Assembly (NCBI GenBank): GCA_937625935.1
Contig: OW569355.1
Coordinates: 372,001 to 436,000, forward strand
DNA from: Tetramitus jugosus
Lineage: Eukaryota > Heterolobosea > Eutetramitea > Acrasida > Vahlkampfiidae
Reading direction: 5' to 3'
DNA length: 64,000 nucleotides
Both the position numbers and the translations under genes were made by a program. The notes beneath the pieces were generated by a model that had not been told where the DNA came from, did no database searches, and worked only from the letters and a program-made list of their open reading frames with translations. Of the stretch, positions 21,820 through 31,430 are shown piece after piece. The first letter of the stretch is position 1; each line of letters starts with the position of its first letter.

Positions 21820-21842
21820 TTTCCCGCCCTTTTTTGGCGCCC
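21820..21842 (+). promoter_or_regulatory. Paired E2F-like sites upstream of NEDD1
   Basis: TTTCCCGCCC (21820-21829) and TTTTGGCGCCC (21832-21842) both match TTTSSCGC and end 23 bp before the NEDD1 start codon. As at POLE, two sites stand close together in the same orientation. Confidence 0.5.
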
Positions 21843-21864
21843 ATAAAATTACCGACCGTTCACC

Positions 21865-23937
21865 ATGAAACAACAAATAGAGGCAACAAAAATGTTAAAC
21901 ACCAACAATACTCACATAGCTCAACAACAACAACAGCAGCAACAAGCCTCCGTGTATGACGATCCATATCTGTTCGCTTGTGGTGGCAACGAAGGATTTG
22001 CACTGTTGACTTACTCACCAAAAAACCACCAATGCCAAAAAATTAGCTCTCATCGACCACATGGAGACAATCGTGTCAATACTCTATCCTGGAATCACAA
22101 TAACAAGGTTTTGCTCAGTGGAGGTGAGGATCAAACAGTTGCAATGACGATTGCTGACGGCTTGAAATCACTGGGGAATTTAAGAGATTTTGTAAGTTGT
22201 TTTTTTCAAATTATTGTTGTGTGTTTGTGTTTTGCATGTCACGCGTGTGAGATTTGGGCTGACACATGCAATATGTGTGAATGATGATTCTAGTCTGCCA
22301 TCAAGAGCATTAGCATCTCTCAGGGATCCAAGTTTTTGGTAACAGGAGGCACAGACAAGGTCGTACGGGTGTGGGACTTGAAAAAATCATGTGTCATTCG
22401 CGAGTTTAAGGACCATAGTGACGTTGTTACGTGTGTTACGTTCAATAGTGATGATCGATTCTTAGCAACGAGTAGTCGCAGTGGATTTGTCATTATTTAC
22501 AACATGGAAACGAATACGTTGAGTGCAAAGATTGATTTGCAGGAAACTCAAGGTATTCAGTCCATTTCCTATTCTACGCTGAGACCTGGTTTATTGGCAT
22601 GTTCTGGCGATGATGGATCTGTTTATGTTTGGGACACTCTGCGCTCAAAGCTAGTCAACACGTTTCGCGAACACAAGGCACCGTGTGTCTCGGTGCAGTG
22701 GACGAGCTTGAATCAATTATTGCTTATATCTGCTGGTTTGGACAAGAGGATTATCATTTATGATATTGATGAGAATAAGCAGGTGAAGGAATTGAAATCG
22801 CCTTTTCCAATATGTTCTTTTGCGATTCATGATGATGGATCAACGATTGCCGCTGGAACGACCGTAGGAACTGTTTTGATATTTTCAATTACTAAGAATC
22901 AAAAACCAATAGAGGTAACAGTGCTACCTTCCTCACCTGTTGCTAGTATTGCTTTCAAAAAGGCAAAAAAGAGCGCAAAGCGAGCTGCTTCAACGGCAAG
23001 CATACCAAAAGAAGTGGTACAGAACATAAATTTGTCACTAGATGTGAACGCTATCAGGAGTAGTTCCAATCCATCACCGAAATCGACTCCATTAGGTCGA
23101 AATCATAGAGCCATTGACAAAACACAGGATATGGAAATATTCTCGCCTCTGGCAACGAGTTCGCCCGTCAATGATAGACCAGTTATTAGAGATTTGTTTG
23201 GAGCGTCATCTAGGTCCACTACCTCTTCACTCACTTCTGGTGTATCCACCATTCCTACTGTGACATCAAGTTCTAACTCTGGTTTTGGATCGATTCAACT
23301 ACCAACTACAACAGTTCGGAGCGATGACGGTATGGATATTGATGAGGAGGACTCAGATAATTTCGCTCGAAGGAACATTAACGATGATTCTGCATTGTTC
23401 GCTGCATCTATGAAGTCTAAGCTTTTAAATTCTGTTCAACAACTTGGGTATGAGCCATCCGCTTCCTCGGCCAGTTCGTCACACTCCTCCACCGCAACGA
23501 CAACATCATCCCATCTGTCTACGGCCACTATTGTAGATAATAGAAACATAGCAGAAGGAAGCAGAACTGCATCGACATTCCACTTTTTGAATGCGCTAGA
23601 AAACGTCACCCAATCACCCAAGAGAGCTACCAACCAAGATTTCTCAACAACAACTCGGACGAATCAAAGTCCAATGCCATCATTTGAAGCACCTCACGCA
23701 TTCCAATCTCAGTTCGTTAAGGGTGCTATTGAAGATGTCATGAGTTCGTATCAGACAACAATCCACGAAAGTATTCGAAACCTTCATCTGGATATGCTTC
23801 GTCAATTCCACATTCACAGCGAAGAAACGAATTCATTGGTGCGCAATCTGACTTCCCAAGTCCAAGAACTTCGTCAGCAGGTAGACAAGCTACAGTATGA
23901 AAACAAGCGGCTCAAATATTTGCATTCTCCCGAATGA
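21865..23937 (+). CDS. NEDD1: NEDD1-like gamma-tubulin targeting WD40 protein
   Basis: Two exons, 21865-22191 and 22294-23937, joined in phase 0 over a 102-nt intron (GTAAGT...TCTAG), give 656 residues. The first half is a WD40 propeller (LLSGGEDQTVAM, LVTGGTDKVVRVWDL, LATSSRSGFVIIYNM, LACSGDDGSVYVWDT, LISAGLDKRIIIYDI). A long Ser/Thr-rich linker follows (about 340-570), then a helical C-terminus (about 590-656) with the pattern VKGAIEDVMSSYQ, NLHLDMLRQFHIHSEE and YENKRLK, which matches the gamma-tubulin-ring-binding end of NEDD1. It should recruit gamma-tubulin complexes to spindle poles and perhaps basal bodies. A Gln tract lies near the N-terminus. Identity rests on the combination of propeller and C-terminal helix. 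Confidence 0.85.
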
Positions 23938-23941
23938 AAAA

Positions 23942-23952
23942 TTTTCGCGCCC
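23942..23952 (+). promoter_or_regulatory. E2F-like site upstream of the phosphatase gene
   Basis: TTTTCGCGCCC lies 5 bp after the NEDD1 stop codon and about 160 bp before the phosphatase ATG. It contains TTTCGCGC. The function is inferred. Confidence 0.4.
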
Positions 23953-24109
23953 AAATTATTAACGGTAACAAATTTGTCATCGTTACTCCTCCAAGACAGA
24001 AAACAGCCAGATCTGGACAGGTTTTTTCACAAACCAACCAAGCAAAACCCCAATTCCCAAACAACTTTGATCCCTCGTGGCATTGACAACAGAGAGCTCT
24101 CCTGATATT

Positions 24110-25033
24110 ATGTCAACCAGATCCACAAGAACCAGAACCACAAGAACTCCAAACAAAAAGTCCGCTGCTCTTGTTGTCTTCAATGATGCTGACCAACTGA
24201 AAATTTACGATCGAGTGTTTCTGGGTGACAAGGACATTTGCAAGGATGCTGACTTTATGGTGAACAATCAAATCACTCATGTCCTCAATGTCTCAAGTCT
24301 AAAGAATCATTTTGAAAAGGGTGTTGCTTCAATGGGCACGACACGTGCTGAAATGAGCCAGTTGTCACTCTCGGCTGAAAATGATGATAAGAAGGATCTA
24401 GACTTGAGAGACAAGGAAAACAATCAAACTTCTGTGCTAAAGGTTTCCGGAAAGGGTCATGCTAGCACTGCAACTGTTGGTAAGGATCTCGTCTCAAAGG
24501 TTCTTCCTCCTCTTGTCAAGCAAGAATCGATTTCTTTGAGCTATTTGAAGATTAACATTGATGATTCGATGGAAACTGACATCAAGGCCTATTTTGATCG
24601 TGCTACACAGTTTATTCATACTTCTATCCAGTCCACAACCGATGGTTGTTGTTTGGTGCATTGTAAGGAGGGCAAGAGTCGATCTGTGACAATGCTCATT
24701 GCCTATGGTATGAAGCACAAGAACATGTCACTCAAGACAGCTTATGACAACATTATGCAGGTCACTGATGGTAGACCAAGAATGAATGATGGCTTCAAGA
24801 GACAGCTCATGGAATACGAGCTAGAATTGATGCGCGAAGCAGGTGTTATCGATCCCGTAAACACATTGGATTTCTTTCCCCGAAGACGGAAAAGAACAGT
24901 GAGAGCTTACGATGATAATGGATTTGCTGTATTTGTCGATGGAGGTCAAATGCAGAGTCCAACAAAGAAAACAAAAAGAAACGTCAAGGCAACTTCTTCA
25001 GTGCCAGACTTTTCTCTTGCATCTCTCCGATAA
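24110..25033 (+). CDS. Dual-specificity protein phosphatase
   Basis: 307 residues. The catalytic loop is HCKEGKSRS with Cys185 and Arg191 (HCX5R), preceded by the general-acid region YLKINIDDSMETDIKAYFD and followed by the usual MLIAYGMKH and AYDNIMQ helices. It should dephosphorylate Tyr and Ser/Thr. Between the early strand (QITHVLNVSSL) and the acid loop sits an insertion of roughly 80 polar residues not usual in the family. The N-terminus is Arg/Thr-rich, and the C-terminus (RRRKRTVRA and TKKTKRN) is basic and nuclear-localisation-like. The open frame starts at GTG (24077), so I chose ATG 24110. It lies between NEDD1 and a convergent-side unknown gene, in a cell-cycle neighbourhood. Confidence 0.88.
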   Translation: MSTRSTRTRTTRTPNKKSAALVVFNDADQLKIYDRVFLGDKDICKDADFMVNNQITHVLNVSSLKNHFEKGVASMGTTRAEMSQLSLSAENDDKKDLDLRDKENNQTSVLKVSGKGHASTATVGKDLVSKVLPPLVKQESISLSYLKINIDDSMETDIKAYFDRATQFIHTSIQSTTDGCCLVHCKEGKSRSVTMLIAYGMKHKNMSLKTAYDNIMQVTDGRPRMNDGFKRQLMEYELELMREAGVIDPVNTLDFFPRRRKRTVRAYDDNGFAVFVDGGQMQSPTKKTKRNVKATSSVPDFSLASLR

Positions 25034-25185
25034 ATGTACTTTATGTTTTCTATTTAGAAGTTCTCTCTTTGCGTTCCTGTGCCATGTGAGCATTGTAATA
25101 CAACCAATCGACTCTTCCAACTAAATAGAGATTTTTTTCTCCTTCACCAACAGAGCAAAAAAACAAGAAAACAGACATCGATCGA

Positions 25186-25614
25186 ATGAACAAGGACCAA
25201 CAACACACAAAAAACAATTCAAACGCAACAGAACAATTGACCAGAGCGTTAGAAGCTCTTCCATCTGCAGATCAGTTCATGACTGCACTCCATCTCGCCA
25301 ACCAAAAGACGACAACTCAAGCTGAAAAATCATCATTTACTGTTCCTTATTTGATCGAATTGCATCGTGTCGTTCATGAACTGTTACCCAAACCGAACAA
25401 GGGCCTATGGGAACCTGATTTGGGTCTCGATCGAGAATTGTTGAGTTATTTTGCACTCTACTATCAAAACAATGAACAACTGCCACCGACAGTAGTAGGG
25501 GATGCACATGCAAAAACACGACGTGACCATCATGACAAGGAAAATGAACATGATAGTGCGGATCAAACGAGTCATACCAAGGGTAAACAACCCATGTTGC
25601 GCTCCAAGCTATGA
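25186..25614 (+). CDS. Small unrecognised protein
   Basis: 142 residues. The middle part (about 35-105) looks folded and helical (FTVPYLIELHRVVHELLPK, LDRELLSYFALYYQNNE). Both ends are polar and disordered, with a His/Asp/Lys-rich C-terminus. No domain is recognised. Its start ATG has an A-rich leader typical of the region, and it is convergent with the coiled-coil gene, 61 bp away. Confidence 0.6.
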   Translation: MNKDQQHTKNNSNATEQLTRALEALPSADQFMTALHLANQKTTTQAEKSSFTVPYLIELHRVVHELLPKPNKGLWEPDLGLDRELLSYFALYYQNNEQLPPTVVGDAHAKTRRDHHDKENEHDSADQTSHTKGKQPMLRSKL

Positions 25615-25675
25615 TGATCAGTGTTGTGTTTGTTGTGCATGTGAAGACGAGGAATCAATCTCTTGTGTTGTTCAT

Positions 25676-27825
25676 TTATTGTGAATGAAAGAGATTGTTG
25701 ATGAGACTGCCTGGTGTCAGAGAACTGCGCGAAGAACCAACGGGTAATGATGACATGGATTTTCGATGTGTGGCACCGGCTGACATTGGTCTACGATGAT
25801 GCTGAGGAGTAATGGATGAAGTCGAAGCAGAGATGACTCTGCGTGAGGTGCCCATGGCAGAGGACGGACGCCGATTGGCAACCAATGGTGATGAAAAATC
25901 ACTGCAACTACTGCGTGATCTCGTGGTGCTTCTTTAGGGTTACAATTTTACGAAAACAAGACGAAATGGTGAGTGATTTTGATAACGTGGAGTTTGAACA
26001 GATGAATGGATACATACAAATCGATTGATTGACGACTCATGGCTACTCCTTGTGGTTGATTTCCAGCTAGTTTCTTGAGTGCATTGGACTGTGTCTGAGC
26101 CAGAGACTTCATGTTGTCATAGATTTTTGTTCTCCGTTCGAGCATCTGGTTCTGTGCTCTTAAATCTTCCTCTGTCTTCCAGGCGTCATCAGGTAGTAAA
26201 TTAATGGTTTCGTTTCGAAGTTTTTGTAACTTGTCTTCTAATCGATTCCGTTCTTGTTCGAACGTCTTTTGAAACTTGGATTCCTGACGCTCGACAAGCA
26301 CCATTCTCTTGACCTTCTTATTTAGGTCACCTACTTCCTTCTCCTTCTCTTGATACAACTTTTTGAAATGTGAAGCCATGGGTTGATTATCGGTTGTCTC
26401 TTTAAAGTGTTGTTGTATTCGAGCTTCGTCATCTCTAAGCCGCTTCTCGTCATTTACTCCTGAAATAAATAGTTGCTGCATTCGTTTCTTAATCCTAATG
26501 TTCTCCTTTCTCAAATTGAGAATCTTAGTTTCGGTGGCTCTGAGGGACTGATTAACACTCCTCAACTCGTCATTCAATTTCTGGAGTCGTTTCTGTTTCG
26601 TATGATCATCTCTTTCTAGTTCTAAAACTGCTTTTCGGTCTGAATGTTTCTTGTACATTTCAATTTGCTTCTGAATTTCTTCAATCTCTGTTTCCATCTT
26701 TTCCTTCTCATTGAGAACTTTTTTGTAATAGTTTAACTCTTTGTCATATATCTCCCTCGTCTTGTAATGTTCGGATTTCAATCTGTTTTTATCAAATTGA
26801 TGCTTGTTCTTATCTTTTAACATTCTATCGTCCAATTTCTCAATTTTGGTCATCTCAATCGCCCTGTCTCTCAACTTCTGATCTCTTGAGTCCAGTTTTT
26901 CATGGTACTGAGAAATCTGAGCTTCTAACTCTTTCAATTCTGCTACTAGTTTCACATTCTCCGTCTTCATATCGGCAATCCGTTTATTGCTCTCATCTAT
27001 GATAACTCTTTTGGAGTTAATCGCGTCATTCTTAATTTGAATCGCTCGTATTTCATTCTCTTTGAATTGTTCCTGTTCTGTTTCCAACCTCCCAATCTTA
27101 ATTTGCATCTCTTCGACCTTCTCCTCAACATCTGTGACTCTTTGATTAATTTGTTCTCGTAGTTCAACCTCAAAATCCTCCTTGAATGCTAACAGAGTTC
27201 TCAAGTTCGCTTTTAACTTATCTAACAACACTAAGGGATTCTCAGCTTTAAGGAGCTTTCGTTCAGATTCCTCTTCGAATAGTTTCTTGTCCTCATCATC
27301 TTCGCGAACAACTTCAATCGTCCGATCCTTCATCTCCAGGAATAATTTGATGATTCCTTCTTCAATCTGATGAACTCTCGACAGTTTTTCCTCCATACCA
27401 TGAGAGGCTTCATTTGTACTCGCTAACTCATCCTCCAATCGTTGTACATCTCTCGCATACCGTTTTTTAATTTCAGCCACTTGAAACACATAGGTATCCT
27501 TCTCTGTTTCCAACTCTGATATCTTACTATTGATCTGAGTGATCCTATTCTTCATGTCACTCACTTCTGTTGCTTTCGCATCGAGAGCACTCTTGATATC
27601 ATCCAAAGTCAATTGTGGACCACCTGAATTCGCAGTCATGTCACTCAACGAAGTAACATTGGACCGACTGGTGTTTACACTGTCACTCCTCGGTGATTTA
27701 CTGTCCAACACCAGAGAACTGTTCAGTAAACGTTTCTGTTGAGCAGCGCTAAACTTTTTCACTCTGGGAGAACTAGAGCTCGTCATGTCACTGCTCCTCG
27801 ACTGTGTTCTTTCAAGAATATTCAT
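25676..27825 (-). CDS. Long coiled-coil protein
   Basis: Two exons, 27825-26018 and 25931-25676, over an 86-nt intron with a GTATGT donor, give 687 residues. A Ser-rich N-terminus (about 1-65) is followed by continuous heptad-rich coiled coil (about 75-580; Glu/Lys/Arg/Gln with spaced Leu/Ile), then a Ser/Arg/Pro tail (RRPSSAMGTSRRVISAS). No motor, enzyme or membrane segment is visible. It could be a structural protein of centrosome, basal body or axoneme, but I do not recognise it. Several in-frame acceptors are possible (exon 2 could start at 25931, 25910, 25907 or 25901), including a CAGTAG tandem, so the junction residues are uncertain. The frame opens at TTG, and ATG 27825 is one codon later. 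Confidence 0.8.
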
Positions 27826-27875
27826 CAACCAGAGCCCTATGTGACCTTTTCCTCGTCTTTCTCAACGCTTCAGGA

Positions 27876-27885
27876 TTTTCCCGCC
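27876..27885 (+). promoter_or_regulatory. E2F-like site in the CENP-X divergent promoter
   Basis: TTTTCCCGCC lies in the 126-bp gap between the coiled-coil gene and the CENP-X-like gene, 67 bp before the latter's ATG. It matches TTTSSCGC. The gap is short enough to serve both genes. Confidence 0.45.
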
Positions 27886-27951
27886 AAGAAACTTCTACTA
27901 ATTTCTGGCAGAGAAAAACAAACAATCAAACCAGAAAAATCAACCAACAAC

Positions 27952-28488
27952 ATGAATGACTCATCAATCACGAACAACAGCAACAAGATTCAATTCAACT
28001 TTGATGCCATTGAAGAAACCATTCGCGAAGGCATCTCCCAAATCAACAACAACAACCCATCAAATAATGATCAATCATCACAAGCATCATCACCTGCATT
28101 CACAATGAGTCAAGAAGCTCGTGAGCTCTCATCCGAATACATTCTCATGTTTGTCACTGAAGCCATCAATCGTTCCATCAAGGAAGCCAAAACCAAAAAA
28201 GCTCTATCAGATCATCGATCACTCATGAGACCATCCACTGCTCTCAACAATGATAACATGAGAGCGCTTCCGTCCATTTATGATTTTATGGATGATGATG
28301 GTGGGGATGAAAATCATGAAAGCGAACAATCTCGATTGCAATTGCAGCAAACACCAGCAAGACGAACAACAACAACAAGTGTCATTACACCGTCATTGAA
28401 TGAAAGTACGTTTGTGTCGGATCGATTGAAAGTGAGTCATGAACACTTGGAATCTATTGCTGCTCAATTGTTTTTCGATTTCAAATAA
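27952..28488 (+). CDS. CENP-X / MHF2-like histone-fold protein
   Basis: 178 residues. Helix 1 may be FDAIEETIREGISQI. Helix 2 is ELSSEYILMFVTEAINRSIKE, and the C-terminus VSHEHLESIAAQLFFDFK matches the ending of CENP-X, where helix 3 closes with a QLLLDF-type motif. CENP-X pairs with CENP-S at kinetochores and with FANCM in DNA repair. Human CENP-X is only about 81 residues. Here about 70-75 polar residues (Asp/Glu/Thr/Arg-rich) lie between helices 2 and 3, and about 30 between helices 1 and 2. The ATG at 27952 was chosen because the open frame upstream overlaps the divergent gene. Family assignment rests mainly on the C-terminal motif and is moderate. Confidence 0.65.
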   Translation: MNDSSITNNSNKIQFNFDAIEETIREGISQINNNNPSNNDQSSQASSPAFTMSQEARELSSEYILMFVTEAINRSIKEAKTKKALSDHRSLMRPSTALNNDNMRALPSIYDFMDDDGGDENHESEQSRLQLQQTPARRTTTTSVITPSLNESTFVSDRLKVSHEHLESIAAQLFFDFK

Positions 28489-28586
28489 GTGAGAGACTTT
28501 TTGTGGTGTACTGTTGTCAACAATTTCGTTGTGGTTGTTGTTTCATTGTTTATGTATGTACAACACACTTGTGCGTGTGTGTTTGT

Positions 28587-31028
28587 TTAGTGAATCACGC
28601 ATGACCACCACCCTTGCGATTCACCCTGAGTTTTATTCTCAGGATGCGGTATTTTCGTTTGAAGTACGAACCTTCGGCCGTGGATTTGCTCTCGGAGCTT
28701 TCGATTAGCATGGATGGACAATGGATTGAACTCCAGGCTAATAAACCGAAGAGCTGGAAGAGCTGTGAAGAGCTCAGTGAATGAATCCTCTGATATCGCT
28801 TGATCCTTTCTCTTTTGTTTGCCAACAATTTTCAAATAAGTCAATTGTCTGCAATGTGTGACAATGAGTTGTAACGTTTCGGTGCAAATGCCAGTTGAGC
28901 TCACATCTAACGTGAGTTTGTTCACGTTGGAGCACTTGCGCAACAAATGATGAATAGATTCTAGATCAGATAATGCACAACAACCAACTGCTTCTAGTGA
29001 CTGTATCCGATCGAGGTTGAGTGTCGAAATGGTATCGATGGAAGCTCCCGTGTGCGATAGATGCAATCGCCTGAGTGGTGCATGTTCTTTGCTGCTCAAC
29101 GCAAGCAAACAATTGTCATCAAACCACTCATAATCGTTCACATTCAGCTTCTCAAGCCGAGTACAATGCGTGAGCAGTGAACTCAAAGTATCAAACATTT
29201 GCTTCATATCATTCGAATTGAATTCGGTCTGAACTCGAACCATACCAGACATGTCCAGAGATGTTAATTTCACAGGATTCAATTTTTCCAGTTGCCGCAA
29301 CACAAAGGAACAGAGAGAAATATCAGCACCGTTCAATTTCACTGATCTCAACCGTTCTAACGTGACATCACTGGGATAGTCATTGTCTGCTTTGAGAGGC
29401 TCATTGCGAATCGCGCCTTCCAAGTTAATCTCCTCTAGATTTCGAGCTACAGACAACAGATAAACCAAAAAGGAATCTGACACGACACAATTGCTCAGAT
29501 CAACTCGCTTCAAATTGACATGTGGTACAATGTCCATCATGAGACGCTTTGCTTGCTTTTGTTGATCAATGGACTCATCAGCACCTTCATCACCAAAAAG
29601 CATAAACTCGCTACCAAAGTTCATTGAATAAGAGTCGGTGCTCGTTTGATGATGCAACGAATAGGAACAAGTTGCCTTCAGCTCTTTCAAACGTGAGTTG
29701 TACTTGATAATGTTGACCAGGGCTCTCGAGTCAATGCTCGTTTCAGACAAGTCTACTCTCTCATACAATCTCGGAATACTTTCCTCTTCCAAGAAATTGA
29801 AAATAGAGCTATCTAGTCGATCATCTAGCACCTTGTTCATTTTCAATGTTTTCAATCCAATACACTGCTTTAAAACATCGGAAAAGTTTGAGCTACTAAG
29901 ATTATTTAGCTGGTGTTTCGTACCTCGAATCTCAACATACTCCAAGCTCTCCAATCGCATAAATACCGAATTCCAATCTGGATCTGACACGAAAAAGGCC
30001 TCGTCTACAAACAGTGCTGCATTGATGGACAATATCTTTAGCTTCGGAAACAGAGAAAAAGATCGATTCGGATCATTCTCGTCAATACGTATCGGTATAG
30101 CAATCGATGAATTATAAATGCGCAGCTCTCTCAGCTGACCACAACCGTATTCCATTGCACTCTTCAACGAATTATTGTACTCTATCGTTCCACAGTAAGA
30201 AAATTCAAGCAGTGTCAAATGGGATGACAAGTGCAAAATGTTTGCATCAGGACTAGCATAAATCACTTGTTTCTCCATGGAATCCCTGAGCACCAACCCT
30301 TTCATCCCGTTCATCAACAGACTCAAATCTACATCTTGACTCACAAAGCAATAACAACCATCGAGAAACACTCGCTTCAGTCGTGCCTTTCTCTTATTGT
30401 TCTTATCATTATCACTTTCTTGTTGTTCCTGTTGTTTGAGTGCAACAAGTGATTGAAACAACCTCACAAAGGAATCATTGTCAATCTGCTTGTACAGACC
30501 CAATGATTTCAACTCGATGCACTCCAACTGATCAATCACGGGCAACAATATCCGATCAACCAACTCTCTCAACAGCACTGCCCGGCTATTAAACGATATA
30601 GAAACATGATTCAAATTGGGCAACTGTTTCACCCAATGTTCCAACACTGGTATGTGACTCGGTTGAATATTGTGCAATGTCAGTGAAGTGATCAATGGCT
30701 TTATACTGAACGAAAACATCATACTCAACGTATCACTGGACCAATTTTGAATTTGTTCTGATGACATGGCATTCACTACCATGACATGACTCGTGTGAAA
30801 TTGTTTTTCATCCATGTGATCCAATCCTATAGTAGGATGATCTTGATGATGATGAATAGAGGCGAGTGCAGAGGAGATGGAGACTTGATTTTGGAGTAAA
30901 TGAGTGGCACATGATTGCATGAATAATCGATCAACGAGCATGCAACTCGACAGAATGTGCTTATTGGTCAAAAAGCTAAAAATATGATTCAGGAGATCAC
31001 TCGGTAGAAATTTGGCATTTTTGTCCAT
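28587..31028 (-). CDS. F-box and leucine-rich-repeat protein
   Basis: 813 residues in one exon. The N-terminus is an F-box (FLPSDLLNHIFSFLTNKHI, residues about 7-45), followed by irregular leucine-rich repeats to the end (for example LKRVDLSNCVVSD, NLEEINLEG, LTSLDMSGM, LEKLNVNDYEW, LRRLHLSHTG, LTYLKIVG). F-box proteins of this form are substrate receptors of SCF ubiquitin ligases and bind SKP1 through the F-box. The target cannot be read. The protein ends in CVIH, which is only weakly like a prenylation box. It is convergent with the CENP-X-like gene, 98 bp away. Confidence 0.87.
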   Translation of the reverse strand: MDKNAKFLPSDLLNHIFSFLTNKHILSSCMLVDRLFMQSCATHLLQNQVSISSALASIHHHQDHPTIGLDHMDEKQFHTSHVMVVNAMSSEQIQNWSSDTLSMMFSFSIKPLITSLTLHNIQPSHIPVLEHWVKQLPNLNHVSISFNSRAVLLRELVDRILLPVIDQLECIELKSLGLYKQIDNDSFVRLFQSLVALKQQEQQESDNDKNNKRKARLKRVFLDGCYCFVSQDVDLSLLMNGMKGLVLRDSMEKQVIYASPDANILHLSSHLTLLEFSYCGTIEYNNSLKSAMEYGCGQLRELRIYNSSIAIPIRIDENDPNRSFSLFPKLKILSINAALFVDEAFFVSDPDWNSVFMRLESLEYVEIRGTKHQLNNLSSSNFSDVLKQCIGLKTLKMNKVLDDRLDSSIFNFLEEESIPRLYERVDLSETSIDSRALVNIIKYNSRLKELKATCSYSLHHQTSTDSYSMNFGSEFMLFGDEGADESIDQQKQAKRLMMDIVPHVNLKRVDLSNCVVSDSFLVYLLSVARNLEEINLEGAIRNEPLKADNDYPSDVTLERLRSVKLNGADISLCSFVLRQLEKLNPVKLTSLDMSGMVRVQTEFNSNDMKQMFDTLSSLLTHCTRLEKLNVNDYEWFDDNCLLALSSKEHAPLRRLHLSHTGASIDTISTLNLDRIQSLEAVGCCALSDLESIHHLLRKCSNVNKLTLDVSSTGICTETLQLIVTHCRQLTYLKIVGKQKRKDQAISEDSFTELFTALPALRFISLEFNPLSIHANRKLREQIHGRRFVLQTKIPHPENKTQGESQGWWSCVIH

Positions 31029-31282
31029 GATTTTGAATATAATGATGATACAGTTGTTGTGTGTTTTTACTCTCTCTTGTTGTTATTGTTGTTGAGTGGT
31101 CGCTGTTATTGTGATCAAAAACATGTGTGTGATTTATTTTTGTCAACTGTTGTGGAGCGAAGCGTAATCATGGAATTTTCAATGTCACACATGGAAAAAG
31201 CTTGGAAAGTGACTCATGAATTCATAGGGGTGGTGGGGCTCTAAAATTAATGGACATTTACTCTTGGAACACGATGTCCGAT

Positions 31283-31299
31283 ATTGGGAGGCCTCCAAT
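31283..31299. promoter_or_regulatory. Inverted CCAAT pair in a divergent promoter
   Basis: The 402-bp gap between the F-box gene and the SAC1 gene holds ATTGG-G-AGGCCT-CCAAT, two CCAAT pentamers in opposite orientation around a palindromic core. A TTTGCCGC (31383-31390) lies closer to the SAC1 ATG. Both are seen in sequence. Factor binding is inference, and nothing else was recognised in the gap. Confidence 0.3.
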
Positions 31300-31430
31300 C
31301 GGTGGTGGAAAGGTCAATCCTCTTTGTTCCATTGGTCATCTCTCAATTGTATTCGATTCGTATCACAATTTTCCGATGATTTTTTGCCGCCCTGGAAAAA
31401 AGAAAAACAACAAGGAACAACAAATTCGAA

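Noticed and set aside
28587-28600. CVIH at the end of the F-box protein as a prenylation box
   Set aside because: The middle residues are acceptable, but His at the last position is unusual, and four residues alone are weak evidence.
31017-31028. Window-wide search for mobile elements, CRISPR arrays, operons or transferred bacterial genes
   Set aside because: No transposase, reverse transcriptase, terminal repeats, spaced repeat arrays or atypical-composition islands were seen. The repeats present are simple GTT/AAC-type tracts.
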